From: CBDFHJ01 sp965247635
Lineage (GTDB): Bacteria > Chloroflexota > Dehalococcoidia > Lucifugimonadales > Australimonadaceae
Length of the DNA stretch: 64,000 nt
Assembly: GCA_965247635.1 (NCBI GenBank)
Contig: CBDFHJ010000008.1
Location: 186,001 to 250,000 of the forward strand
Direction: 5' to 3'
The notes under the pieces: model-generated
The model's database searches: none
What the model saw: only the letters and a program-made list of their open reading frames with translations
Told to the model about the DNA's origin: nothing
Shown here: positions 24,291 to 32,889 of the stretch, piece by piece
How positions within the stretch are numbered: position 1 is the stretch's first letter
How the letters are laid out: every line of letters starts with the position of its first letter
Made by a program: the position numbers and the translations under genes

Positions 24291-25976
24291 CTACTCTTGG
24301 AGTGGGCGTCCGTCCGTCCGCGGGTCCACGCCGCCGGTGCGGATACCGGTCTCTGGGTCAATCTGGACCAGCATCACGGCTCCCGGCGTAGCGGATGGCG
24401 GCATGGGTGCGATACTGTGACCGCGCCGTGCGAGCTCGGCCGTGGTCTCGTTCGGAATCCCCGGTTCGAGCCGCAGCTGCATGGGCCGGTCGATCATGGC
24501 GGGGTCGCTGCCGGGGAAGTGGTGCCACCGGGCCGCTGAGACCGCCTCCTGGGCGTCCATGTCGTAGTCCCACAGGTTGGCCAGCACCTGCACGTTCCAT
24601 TGAGGCTGGTTGTCTCCGCCGGGAGTGCCGCCCATCACCACAGGGCGGCCGTCCCTAAGCGCCATGTACGTGTGGATGGTGTTGATGGTGCGCTTGCCGG
24701 AGGCGATGACATTGGGGTGGCCCTGCTCCAGGTAGAACCCGCGCCCGACCCGGTTGTTCAGCAGGATGCCCGTGTCGCCGGCCACAAAGGCGGAGCCGAA
24801 CCCGTTGGACAGGCTGTGGATGAACGACACGGCGTTCCCTTCGGCGTCCACCAGACAGAAGTAGGAGGTGTTGCCGTCGGCAGCCTTCCCGGCGGCCTCC
24901 AGGTCACCGGGCCCAACGGCGGCCATGCGTTCCATGGATATGCGTTCTTGGCGGGAGGCTGCAAACTCCTTGGACAGCAGCCGGTCCATCGGCACTGGGA
25001 GGAAGTCCGGGTCACCTGCGTAGGCAAGCCGGTCGGCGAAGGCGAGGCGGCAGGCCTCCACTATCGCGTGAACAGCGTCTGGGCTGTTGTGGCCCATGGA
25101 GCGCAGGTCGAATCCCTCCAGGATGTTCAGTATCTCCAGGACCAGGAAGCCCTGGGACGGCAGACCCGTGGCATACACGGTGTGGCCGCGGTACGTGGTG
25201 GAGGGCGGGTCCTCGTACACCGTGGTCGTGTGGCTGGCGAGGTCTTCCAGATCGATGAGGCCTCCCGCCTCTTGGATTGCAGAAGCGAGGTCCCGTGCGA
25301 GGGCGCCCCGGTAGAACTCCTCGGCGCCGCCCTGGGCTACCCGGCGCAGGCTCCGTGCCAGATCTCGTAGCACCAACGTCTCGCCCGACCTAAGCTCGCG
25401 TCCGTCCTGGGTGTAGATGGCCGCCGCGTTAGGGGACTCCAAGAGCTTCCGCAGATATCCGGGGAAGAGCTCTGCCAACCGCGGCAGCACGAGGAAGCCC
25501 TCTTCCGCCAGCCGGATGGCCGGTTGGAGCAGCTCGTCCAGGGGCCGGGTGCCGAAGCGGCCCAGGATAGTCTGCCAGGCATCTACCTCGCCGGGGACAC
25601 TTGCGGAGAGCGGCCCCGTCAGCGGCATCTTGGTATACCCACGCTCAACGAAAAACTCGCGGGACGCTGCTTGTGGAGCCCTTCCACTGCCGGTAAGCCC
25701 GAACAATCTGCCCGTGGACGCCTGGTAGAGCAGGGCGAAGGCCTCTCCCCCAAGGCCACACATGGGAGGGATGGTTACGCACTCAGCGGCAGCCACCGCG
25801 ATGGCCGCGTCAAAGGCGTTGCCGCCAGCCCGCAGCACCTGCACGCCTGCCTCCGCCGCGTACGGCGACGATGAGCACACCATGCCCGCGCGTCCCATCA
25901 CCGCGCCGCTGTTGGCCGCTGCTGTACCGCTTCCCGTCCGCTGCTGAACCATGCGCTCCTCCAAGGGTACCGTCAT
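24291..25976 (-). CDS. ggt: Gamma-glutamyltransferase family protein
   Basis: This 561-residue N-terminal-nucleophile hydrolase is made as a proenzyme that cleaves itself at a Thr. The large-subunit region includes GGNAFDAAIAVAAAECVT and CGLGGEAF. The predicted nucleophile is T370 in DGNTSYFCLVD, followed by GNAVSFIHSLSNGFGS and MGGTPGGDNQPQ. No signal peptide is seen, so it is probably cytoplasmic and may act on glutathione-like or other gamma-glutamyl or acyl amides. Its 3' end abuts a truncated nucleotidyltransferase on the other strand. Confidence 0.93.
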   Translation of the reverse strand: MTVPLEERMVQQRTGSGTAAANSGAVMGRAGMVCSSSPYAAEAGVQVLRAGGNAFDAAIAVAAAECVTIPPMCGLGGEAFALLYQASTGRLFGLTGSGRAPQAASREFFVERGYTKMPLTGPLSASVPGEVDAWQTILGRFGTRPLDELLQPAIRLAEEGFLVLPRLAELFPGYLRKLLESPNAAAIYTQDGRELRSGETLVLRDLARSLRRVAQGGAEEFYRGALARDLASAIQEAGGLIDLEDLASHTTTVYEDPPSTTYRGHTVYATGLPSQGFLVLEILNILEGFDLRSMGHNSPDAVHAIVEACRLAFADRLAYAGDPDFLPVPMDRLLSKEFAASRQERISMERMAAVGPGDLEAAGKAADGNTSYFCLVDAEGNAVSFIHSLSNGFGSAFVAGDTGILLNNRVGRGFYLEQGHPNVIASGKRTINTIHTYMALRDGRPVVMGGTPGGDNQPQWNVQVLANLWDYDMDAQEAVSAARWHHFPGSDPAMIDRPMQLRLEPGIPNETTAELARRGHSIAPMPPSATPGAVMLVQIDPETGIRTGGVDPRTDGRPLQE

Positions 25977-26223
25977 GCCTTTCGGTGCGGATTGTAGGTG
26001 CGGGCCCCAGGCGTGTCAAAGAACGAGGATTGACGGCGCCGCTTTACAAGGCTCAGACAGGCGCTCTGTCTTCACGGGGCTTCCTCGGTAAATTGACACC
26101 CACCAGCGGGGTGCTATCGTACCTGTTCTGGAGGAGGGGCCGACCTTGCGCGCGCCTGGTCTGCTGGCCATGGCACGGCACCCCAGGAACGGCCCACAAT
26201 CAGGCCATTAGAGGAGGTGTGCT

Positions 26224-27123
26224 GTGCAGCTTGGCTTTATTGGTACCGGCAACATCGGCAACAGGTTTGCGTTGAAGCTCATCGACGCCGGTCACGACCT
26301 GCACGTCTACGACATCCGGGAGGAAGCCACCGCGAACCTGCGCGAAAAAGGAGCGAAGTGGGCCAAGGGGCCGGCGGCCGTGGCGAAGGTCAGCGAGGTC
26401 ATTTTCTCATCCCTGCCCAGCCCAGCAGCGGTGGAGCGCGTAGTGTTCGACGAAAAGGATGGCCTACTCCGCGAGATAAAGCAGGGGAAGGTCTACGTGG
26501 ACATGAGCACCAGCACCCGGAAGCTGGCACGGCGCATAGCTGAGGCATGTGAAGCGACTGGAGCCCACGCCTTAGACTCTCCGGTCACTCAGGGTGGTGT
26601 CTACGCCACGGTTGGGGGTGACAAAGAGACCTTTGAGCTGTGCCGCCCCCTGTTCGAGACCATCTCAGACCACGTTTACTATGTCGGTGAAGCAGGCCAG
26701 GGGCAAGTGGCGAAGCTGGTGCGCCAGTACGTGGGCTTCACGTCCTTCATCACAATGGCCGAAGCGCTGACCATCGCCGCGAACGCGGGCGCCGACACCG
26801 CCTTCATCGCCAGCTTCATCAACGCGACCACGCGAGGAGGGGGCGGGTTAAACGATCGGATCTGGCCCAGTGTGTTCGACCGGGACTTTGGAGACCCTGG
26901 GACGGCTACCGCGACGCTGGACATCGTTTCCAAGGACGTGGAGCTTGCCGTGGAGTTGGCGCGTGAAGTGGGCGGCATCGCGGGGACCGGGGCAGCCGCC
27001 TCCGACGTGCTCAAGCGTGGCCAGGCCCAGGGCTGGGGCCGGCTGCAATACTATTCAGCCGTTCAAATTCTCGAGAAGATGGCTCACGTGGAGTTCCGGG
27101 GGTCGGTTACGCCCCTAGACTGA
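26224..27123 (+). CDS. NAD(P)-dependent beta-hydroxyacid dehydrogenase (3-hydroxyisobutyrate dehydrogenase family)
   Basis: This 299-residue oxidoreductase starts at a GTG with GAGGAGG 6 nt upstream. The Rossmann motif GFIGTGNIGNRFA is at 4-16, and the substrate-binding segment is DSPVTQGGVYA near residue 120. The catalytic-Lys helix reads GQGQVAKLVRQY, where the usual Asn four residues after the Lys is replaced. The all-alpha C-terminal domain has TLDIVSKDVELA. It would oxidise a beta-hydroxyacid or reduce a semialdehyde, with unknown substrate. The IS-rich region starts 120 bp downstream. Confidence 0.92.
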   Translation: MQLGFIGTGNIGNRFALKLIDAGHDLHVYDIREEATANLREKGAKWAKGPAAVAKVSEVIFSSLPSPAAVERVVFDEKDGLLREIKQGKVYVDMSTSTRKLARRIAEACEATGAHALDSPVTQGGVYATVGGDKETFELCRPLFETISDHVYYVGEAGQGQVAKLVRQYVGFTSFITMAEALTIAANAGADTAFIASFINATTRGGGGLNDRIWPSVFDRDFGDPGTATATLDIVSKDVELAVELAREVGGIAGTGAAASDVLKRGQAQGWGRLQYYSAVQILEKMAHVEFRGSVTPLD

Positions 27124-27307
27124 GGTTTTTGACCGCACCCGTACGGCGTAGTGCCGCGCTCGAAACTGTTTAGCAGCTTGTTGGATGGACGCCCTTCAGT
27201 ACAGTAGGAGGGCTCGGAGTCAGCAAACGTAGCGATTCCCGCAGAGGTGGTCTCGTTTGTCTGAACAGCGCTGCCCGGTTTGATAAGTGGAATCACGCTG
27301 CCGTGCG

Positions 27308-28135
27308 TTAGGCCGCCGCGGACTCGGCAGGCGCTCTGTCAAAGAACTGGTCCGGCGTCATTCCCCCAAGGCTCGAATGGGGCCGTCCGGCATTGTAAAA
27401 CTCGAAGTACCGCCCGAGTCCAGTTCTGGCTTCCGGGACCGATTCGTAGGCTCTCAGGTACACCTCCTCGTACTTGACGCTCTTCCACAGCCGTTCGACG
27501 AACACATTATCCTTCCAGCTTCCCTTCCCGTCCATGCTGATCTGGATCCCATTGGCTTTCAGCAGGCCGGTGAAGGCGTCACTTGTGAACTGGCTTCCCT
27601 GATCTGTGTTGAATATCTCCGGCGCGCCGTGGCGTCCCAGGGATTCTTCGAGCGCCTCCACGCAGAAGTCTGCGTCCATTGTGACCGATACCCGCCAGGC
27701 CAGCACCTTGCGGCTATGCCAGTCCATCACTGCGGCTAGGTACACGAACCCCCTGGCCATCGGAATGTACGTGATATCCATTGCCCACACCTGGTTGGGC
27801 CTGCTCACCTCAAGCCCGCGCAGCAGGTACGGATACACCGTATGGCCGGGCCGTCGCCGGCTGGTGTTGGGCTTGCGGTACAGCGCCTCGATGCCCATCC
27901 GCCGCATCAGTGTGGCGATGTGCCTACGCCCGGAGGAGAGTCCCTCCTGGCGGAGCAGGCCTCGCATCATCCTACTGCCTGCAAACGGATACTCAAGGTG
28001 CAGCTCATCGATGCGGCGCATCAGTCCGAGACCGGCTTCGCCCACCGGCCGTGGCCGGTAGTAGATGCTCCCGCGGCTGATGCCCACTGCCTTTGCCTGG
28101 CGGGCGAGAGGCAGCTTGTGATCACGGTCGATCAT
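27308..28135 (-). CDS. IS3-family transposase OrfB (copy A)
   Basis: This 275-residue rve/DDE integrase-core protein contains the HTH_21 segment LEYPFAGSRMMRGLL and RRMGIEALYRKPNTSRR. The catalytic Asp pair is in AMDITYIP and NTDQGSQFTS, and the Glu is in NVFVERLWKSVK. It is expressed by -1 frameshift from OrfA or by restart at the ATGA overlap. Confidence 0.93.
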   Translation of the reverse strand: MIDRDHKLPLARQAKAVGISRGSIYYRPRPVGEAGLGLMRRIDELHLEYPFAGSRMMRGLLRQEGLSSGRRHIATLMRRMGIEALYRKPNTSRRRPGHTVYPYLLRGLEVSRPNQVWAMDITYIPMARGFVYLAAVMDWHSRKVLAWRVSVTMDADFCVEALEESLGRHGAPEIFNTDQGSQFTSDAFTGLLKANGIQISMDGKGSWKDNVFVERLWKSVKYEEVYLRAYESVPEARTGLGRYFEFYNAGRPHSSLGGMTPDQFFDRAPAESAAA

Positions 28136-28437
28136 CGCCTTGCGCCCGGCAATCCCGCCTTCGTGAGCGCGGCCTCTAAAAAATCGTTCTCCAACGCAAG
28201 CTCACCGATCTTAGCGTGAAGGACCTTCATATCTACCGGCTTTTCAGCCTGCCCTGTCCCGGCGCCAAATAACTGCGCCGCCCGATCCAGCAACTGGGTC
28301 TTCCATTGCGTGATCTGGTTCGGGTGCACATCGAACTGGCTTGCCAGCTCCGAAAGTGTCCGGTCGCCGCGTACTGCGGCAAGAGCCACCTTCGCCTTGA
28401 ACTCTGCCGAGTGGTTACGGCGGGGTCGTCTCCTCAT
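28132..28437 (-). CDS. IS3-family transposase OrfA (copy A)
   Basis: This 101-residue HTH_Tnp_1 protein starts MRRRPRRNHSAEFKAKVALA. It binds the terminal repeats. The C-terminal leucine-rich helix (KVLHAKIGELALENDFLEAAL) spans the slippery site. Its stop overlaps the OrfB start as ATGA. Confidence 0.93.
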   Translation of the reverse strand: MRRRPRRNHSAEFKAKVALAAVRGDRTLSELASQFDVHPNQITQWKTQLLDRAAQLFGAGTGQAEKPVDMKVLHAKIGELALENDFLEAALTKAGLPGARR

Positions 28438-28547
28438 CTCTCGCTCCTGTCTCCGAGAGCACTATCATGCCCTCAATCAGGCAGCGATTCCACTTATCCC
28501 CCTGTTCAGATTTCCGGAGCCACTTCTCGCTTCAAGGGAGGAGAAAG

Positions 28548-28661
28548 ATGCCTGCACCAAGGACGACCCGGCACTTAGACCGTTTCCGTGTGTTCACGTT
28601 GGGGGCCGACTCTCCAGCTAAGGTTCAAACGCGCCCAACTTATCGAAGCAAGACCGCATAG
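28548..28661 (+). CDS. Short ORF next to IS copy A (uncertain)
   Basis: This 37-codon frame (MPAPRTTRHLDRFRVFTLG) starts 21 bp outside the IS end and has a strong GGGAGGAG 5 nt upstream. No family is recognised. The ribosome site suggests a real start, perhaps of a decayed gene, but the short length makes this weak. Confidence 0.25.
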   Translation: MPAPRTTRHLDRFRVFTLGADSPAKVQTRPTYRSKTA

Positions 28662-29020
28662 GGATTTCCTTCTGACACGTCCCCAAGCTGGCTAATCGCA
28701 CGATTGAATCGGGCTTGCTGGGCCGAGTCCTCTTCTGGAGCAGCCTCAATCCGGAGACAGCTGCCCTGGCCCGGTGATCTAGCTAGATCACCTGCGGGAC
28801 CGAGGCAATCAGGGGTGACGCAACCCTAAGAACAGCTTCAAACGCCGCCTTCGGCCTGATCCTCACCCCTGCCCTAGACTTCCGCGCCTATGCTGCGCCT
28901 TGTCCCAGGGGACTCACGTAGAGATGGACACTGCCGGGACGCGCAAGGATATCCTCAATTTCCCCGAGGACCTGCTGCACGTGGGTGTCCGCGACAAATT
29001 CGGTCCATCGCTGGGCATCA

Positions 29021-30388
29021 GGGGTTACGTCAATAGGTGTGTAAACGACATCAGGCGGCGACCTTCTCAGCCGTTGATTCAATGGCGATTCCATCCGCAT
29101 ACTGTGCACCGAGATAGACGTCTTCGATCAACTCAGGGGCCTTCAGACGCCTGAAGCGCTGTTCGGCGACCATCAACATTTTCCAGATCACCGCTATCGC
29201 CCGATCGACCCTCTTGTAGCGCTTGGCGGCATCGGTCCGAAGCCTGAGGGCCGCGAAGGGTGATTCTACCGGGTTCGTCGTGCGAAGGTGCCCCCAGTGC
29301 TCCTTTGGGAAGTCATAGAAGGTGACCATGCGGTCCCAGTCCCGCTCCAAGGCCTCTGAGGCCGCCTCGTAGGAATGGTCGCCGCACCACCTGGTGAACA
29401 CCGTCCTGAGCCGCTCAGCCTCTGTCCGAGTCGGCGCGTAGGGGATAGTACGCAGCATGAGCTTGGCCTGGTCCTGTTGTCGCTTTGGAAGCTTGGCGAG
29501 CACGTTTACGATCTTGTGGTTCCAGCAGCGTTGCTCTGCCGCCTGCGGATAGACGTTGCGCAGAGCTCCCCAGATGCCCAGGTGTCCGTCCCCAACCACC
29601 AGCCTCGGGCACTCCAGCCCGCGGCGCCTCATGTCCCTGAGCACATCGGACCAGTTCTCTGTGGACTCCCTGTATCCGGGAACAGCGCTCACCACCACCT
29701 TGCTCCCGTCGCTCAGGGCCGCCACCACCACCAGTACTGCCGCCTTCTCCTTCTCAAGACCAGCCTTGACGTAGACTCCATCCACCCACATGTAGACCAC
29801 TTCCAGGTCATCTAGGGGCCGGCTGCGCCATTGGGCAAGCTCATCGTTCCACTTGGACTTCAACCGGGCCACCGTGCTCGCCGATACCGGTGCGTCCTCT
29901 CCCAGCAGCCCCCGCAAAGCCAGATCGAAGTCGCCTTCGGATAGACCGTGCAGGTACAGCTCGGGGATCAACTCAGCAACCTTCCTGGTCCTGTTGACGA
30001 ACAGCGGCAGCAGCCGGCTCTCGAACCGCTCCTCGGTATCGCGGACTCGCGGCCGCCTCAGCTGTATCGTTCCCGAACTCAGCGTAAGCCTCCGGGCTCT
30101 GCCGTATCCGTTCCGATAGCCGGTATCGTTGTCCGAGTCGGATCTGAGCGCCGACTTCGCCCTTCCCAGAAACGCCGTCACCTCCTCCTCCAGCAACTCC
30201 TGGATCAGCCTCTGGACCTGGCTTCGCACCCAATCCTCCAACTGCTCCCACTCCGGCCTTGACTCCGACCTACTCTCAGTGCTTTCCTTCCTCATGGGCG
30301 GTCTATCTCCTCTCTTGGGCCTCGAGCCCGTGTTGTTCAGAGAGAGGGTACACCGCCTGACTGCTTACACACTTTTTGAAGATACCTC
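29021..30388 (-). mobile_element. IS256-family element, 1368 bp
   Basis: The element is bounded by an 8-bp target duplication GGGCATCA (29013-29020 and 30389-30396). Its ends are GGGGTTACGTCAATAGG on the left and, reading inward from the right, GAGGTATCTTCAAAAAG, followed on both sides by GTGTGTAA. This makes an imperfect terminal inverted repeat. It encodes one mutator-type transposase. It has inserted into an ABM-like monooxygenase gene. A relic of the same right end occurs at 45484-45507. Confidence 0.92.
29051..30295 (-). CDS. IS256-family (mutator) transposase
   Basis: This 414-residue DDE transposase carries the Transposase_mut domain. It has RLIQELLEEEVTAFLGRAK at the N-terminus, GYRNGYGRARRLTLSSGTI, the catalytic Asp in YMWVDGVYVK, a second Asp in LVVGDGHLGIWGAL and the conserved QRCWNHKIVNVL. 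A Glu in the TTNPVESPFAALRLR region completes the triad. Full length for the family. The frame is intact, so the element may be active. Confidence 0.95.
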   Translation of the reverse strand: MRKESTESRSESRPEWEQLEDWVRSQVQRLIQELLEEEVTAFLGRAKSALRSDSDNDTGYRNGYGRARRLTLSSGTIQLRRPRVRDTEERFESRLLPLFVNRTRKVAELIPELYLHGLSEGDFDLALRGLLGEDAPVSASTVARLKSKWNDELAQWRSRPLDDLEVVYMWVDGVYVKAGLEKEKAAVLVVVAALSDGSKVVVSAVPGYRESTENWSDVLRDMRRRGLECPRLVVGDGHLGIWGALRNVYPQAAEQRCWNHKIVNVLAKLPKRQQDQAKLMLRTIPYAPTRTEAERLRTVFTRWCGDHSYEAASEALERDWDRMVTFYDFPKEHWGHLRTTNPVESPFAALRLRTDAAKRYKRVDRAIAVIWKMLMVAEQRFRRLKAPELIEDVYLGAQYADGIAIESTAEKVAA

Positions 30389-31030
30389 GGGCATCACTCC
30401 AATGACTCATGGAGACAAACGTGGCGGGTTGATCGAGTTCCTGCCAAGTGGAACCAAGCCTGTAGCCAGGCCATCGACTGGCCTCTGCCTGAAGACCTTT
30501 CAATAGTTTCAGCAACCTGCCCTGACTGGATGTCATCACAATTCTGTGCTCTACGACCATGATTGGGACATCCGGCATGGACGTGTCATTAGGCGACGCG
30601 TATTCGATTGAGCGTCGTCTGAAGCCTTGATCGTGCGGCGTATACGTGCGGTCCATCATTTGGTTAGTCGTTTATCGCCTTATCTAGCAACTATTCCCTC
30701 ATAGCGAACGAGTCCAACCCCTAGGGCCTTAAGGGCAGCCTGAGTCCGCGTCTGGACCCCGAGCTTTCTCAGGAGACGCTCGACGTGGACCTCAACCGTC
30801 TTCGAAGATACTTCCAGTTCCGAGGCGATGGCGCGATTTCTCATGCCTTTGCAGATGAGCTGGAGTACGTCCTTCTCACGGGTGGTGAGGTTTGTCTCGT
30901 CAATCCCCATAGGCGAAGGGTGCCTGTTCTTCCCTGCAATAGAAGTGGCTCCGGAAATCTGAACAGGGGGATAAGTGGAATCGCTGCCTGATTGAGGGCA
31001 TGATAGTGCTCTCGGAGACAGGAGCGAGAG

Positions 31031-31336
31031 ATGAGGAGACGACCCCGCCGTAACCACTCGGCAGAGTTCAAGGCGAAGGTGGCTCTTGCCGCAGTACGCG
31101 GCGACCGGACACTTTCGGAGCTGGCAAGCCAGTTCGATGTGCACCCGAACCAGATCACGCAATGGAAGACCCAGTTGCTGGATCGGGCGGCGCAGTTATT
31201 TGGCGCCGGGACAGGGCAGGCTGAAAAGCCGGTAGATATGAAGGTCCTTCACGCTAAGATCGGTGAGCTTGCGTTGGAGAACGATTTTTTAGAGGCCGCG
31301 CTCACGAAGGCGGGATTGCCGGGCGCAAGGCGATGA
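31031..31336 (+). CDS. IS3-family transposase OrfA (copy B)
   Basis: This 101-residue protein is identical to OrfA of copy A. The HTH_Tnp_1 domain reads LSELASQFDVHPNQITQWK. The slippery heptamer T-TTT-TTA at 31285-31291 allows a -1 shift, and the -1 frame is open from there into OrfB. Confidence 0.94.
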   Translation: MRRRPRRNHSAEFKAKVALAAVRGDRTLSELASQFDVHPNQITQWKTQLLDRAAQLFGAGTGQAEKPVDMKVLHAKIGELALENDFLEAALTKAGLPGARR

Positions 31337-32160
31337 TCGACCGTGATCACAAGCTGCCTCTCGCCCGCCAGGCAAAGGCAGTGGGCATCAGCCGCGGGAG
31401 CATCTACTACCGGCCACGGCCGGTGGGCGAAGCCGGTCTCGGACTGATGCGCCGCATCGATGAGCTGCACCTTGAGTATCCGTTTGCAGGCAGTAGGATG
31501 ATGCGAGGCCTGCTCCGCCAGGAGGGACTCTCCTCCGGGCGTAGGCACATCGCCACACTGATGCGGCGGATGGGCATCGAGGCGCTGTACCGCAAGCCCA
31601 ACACCAGCCGGCGACGGCCCGGCCATACGGTGTATCCGTACCTGCTGCGCGGGCTTGAGGTGAGCAGGCCCAACCAGGTGTGGGCAATGGATATCACGTA
31701 CATTCCGATGGCCAGGGGGTTCGTGTACCTAGCCGCAGTGATGGACTGGCATAGCCGCAAGGTGCTGGCCTGGCGGGTATCGGTCACAATGGACGCAGAC
31801 TTCTGCGTGGAGGCGCTCGAAGAATCCCTGGGACGCCACGGCGCGCCGGAGATATTCAACACAGATCAGGGAAGCCAGTTCACAAGTGACGCCTTCACCG
31901 GCCTGCTGAAAGCCAATGGGATCCAGATCAGCATGGACGGGAAGGGAAGCTGGAAGGATAATGTGTTCGTCGAACGGCTGTGGAAGAGCGTCAAGTACGA
32001 GGAGGTGTACCTGAGAGCCTACGAATCGGTCCCGGAAGCCAGAACTGGACTCGGGCGGTACTTCGAGTTTTACAATGCCGGACGGCCCCATTCGAGCCTT
32101 GGGGGAATGACGCCGGACCAGTTCTTTGACAGAGCGCCTGCCGAGTCCGCGGCGGCCTAA
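31333..32160 (+). CDS. IS3-family transposase OrfB (copy B)
   Basis: This 275-residue integrase-core protein is identical to that of copy A. The ATG overlaps the OrfA stop (ATGA). Confidence 0.94.
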   Translation: MIDRDHKLPLARQAKAVGISRGSIYYRPRPVGEAGLGLMRRIDELHLEYPFAGSRMMRGLLRQEGLSSGRRHIATLMRRMGIEALYRKPNTSRRRPGHTVYPYLLRGLEVSRPNQVWAMDITYIPMARGFVYLAAVMDWHSRKVLAWRVSVTMDADFCVEALEESLGRHGAPEIFNTDQGSQFTSDAFTGLLKANGIQISMDGKGSWKDNVFVERLWKSVKYEEVYLRAYESVPEARTGLGRYFEFYNAGRPHSSLGGMTPDQFFDRAPAESAAA

Positions 32161-32889
32161 CGCACGGCAGCGTGATTCCACTTATCAAACCGGGCAGCGC
32201 TGTTCAGACAAACGAGACCACCTCTAATCATGCTGGCAACCTTTGTGGCGACCTCTCGAGCGCAAACGAATGTCCCCGCGGAGGCATCGTGAATGGCTCG
32301 AGTCAATTCGCCCTGGGACACGGTCTTTAGGAGATAGCCGGCGACCCCCGCATTGAGTGAGGCAGCGATGTAAGGACCATCGTCGTAGGCGGTGAGGATC
32401 AACACCTTGGTGGGCAAGGAGAGTGCGCGGAGAGTTCGACTGGCCCCAACCCCGGTACCTTGGCGTAGCCGGATGTCCAGTGTGGCCACATCGGGCTGAA
32501 GCTCGCTGATCATTGAAACGGCTTCGCTTTCCGTATTGGCCTCCCCCACCACGGTGATTGTCTCGTCACTGCTTAGCAGCGATCGAAGGCCGGCGCGCAT
32601 GGGTTCATGGTCGTCCACCAAGACCACGGAGATCTGTCCCTCTGATTTTCGATCGGTCGTCATCACATCGTTTCCTACTACCAGGCGGAATCCTCGCTAA
32701 AGAGGCTGTAGATAACGTGAACCGTAAGGGATAGTAACCGTCCGGGAGAGGTAATACATCGGTGATAAGTGTCGAATCCCTAGGAGAAATCCCTTGCTGG
32801 TGCCAAAGAAGCAGCAAACCATGGCCGCCAAGGCAAAGACCAGTTTGCTGGCTGCCCAACCAGTAAGCGAGTGTTCAGACGTAAGGGTT

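Larger units (their letters stand above)
27243..28527 (-). mobile_element. IS3-family element, 1285 bp, copy A
   Basis: Comparison with an identical-length copy at 30941-32225 fixes the ends at AGAGGTGGTCTCG (27243) and CGGAGCCACTTCT (28527). These form imperfect inverted repeats. The 3-bp target duplication CGC flanks it (27240-27242 and 28528-28530). It encodes OrfA and OrfB on the minus strand. A slippery T-TTT-TTA (plus-strand 28177-28183) precedes the ATGA overlap, as expected for -1 frameshifting to OrfAB. The proteins are identical to those of copy B, indicating recent transposition. Confidence 0.93.
28888..30659 (-). pseudogene. ABM-type monooxygenase gene split by an IS256 element
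   Basis: The N-terminal part (30659 or 30578 down to 30389) reads VPIMVVEHRIVMTSSQGRLL and ends SMSHWSDA. The C-terminal part (29012 down to 28888) reads QRWTEFVADTHVQQV to LGQGAA. Removing the IS at 29021-30388 and one 8-bp repeat joins them in frame as HWSDAQRWTEF. The product resembles antibiotic-biosynthesis-monooxygenase (ABM) ferredoxin-like proteins, 131 aa from the first ATG or 104 aa from the ATG at 30578. It lies 20 bp after the response-regulator gene on the same strand, so the two probably formed an operon. Confidence 0.8.
30941..32225 (+). mobile_element. IS3-family element, 1285 bp, copy B
   Basis: The ends AGAAGTGGCTCCGG (30941) and GAGACCACCTCT (32225) match copy A. The 3-bp target duplication AAT lies at 30938-30940 and 32226-32228. 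It sits in the reverse orientation to copy A. Separate target duplications show that the two copies inserted independently. A slippery TTTTTTA lies at 31285-31291 in the proper frame. Confidence 0.95.
30680..32666 (-). pseudogene. LuxR-type response regulator split by IS3 copy B
   Basis: The receiver half (32666 to 32226) reads ISVVLVDDHEPMRAGLRSLL, with phospho-Asp in VATLDIRLRQG and Lys in YLLKTVSQ, and ends VASMI. The DNA-binding half (30937 to 30680) reads AGKNRHPSPMGIDETNLTTR and includes the LuxR helix-turn-helix VSSKTVEVHVERLLRKLG. Excising 30941-32225 and one AAT repeat joins the halves in frame into a 232-residue NarL/FixJ-type regulator. The separated halves cannot work as a normal regulator. 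No histidine kinase is visible next to it. Confidence 0.88.

Noticed and set aside
27243..32225. Composite transposon formed by the two 1285-bp IS3 copies
   Set aside because: Each copy has its own 3-bp target duplication (CGC and AAT), so they inserted independently.
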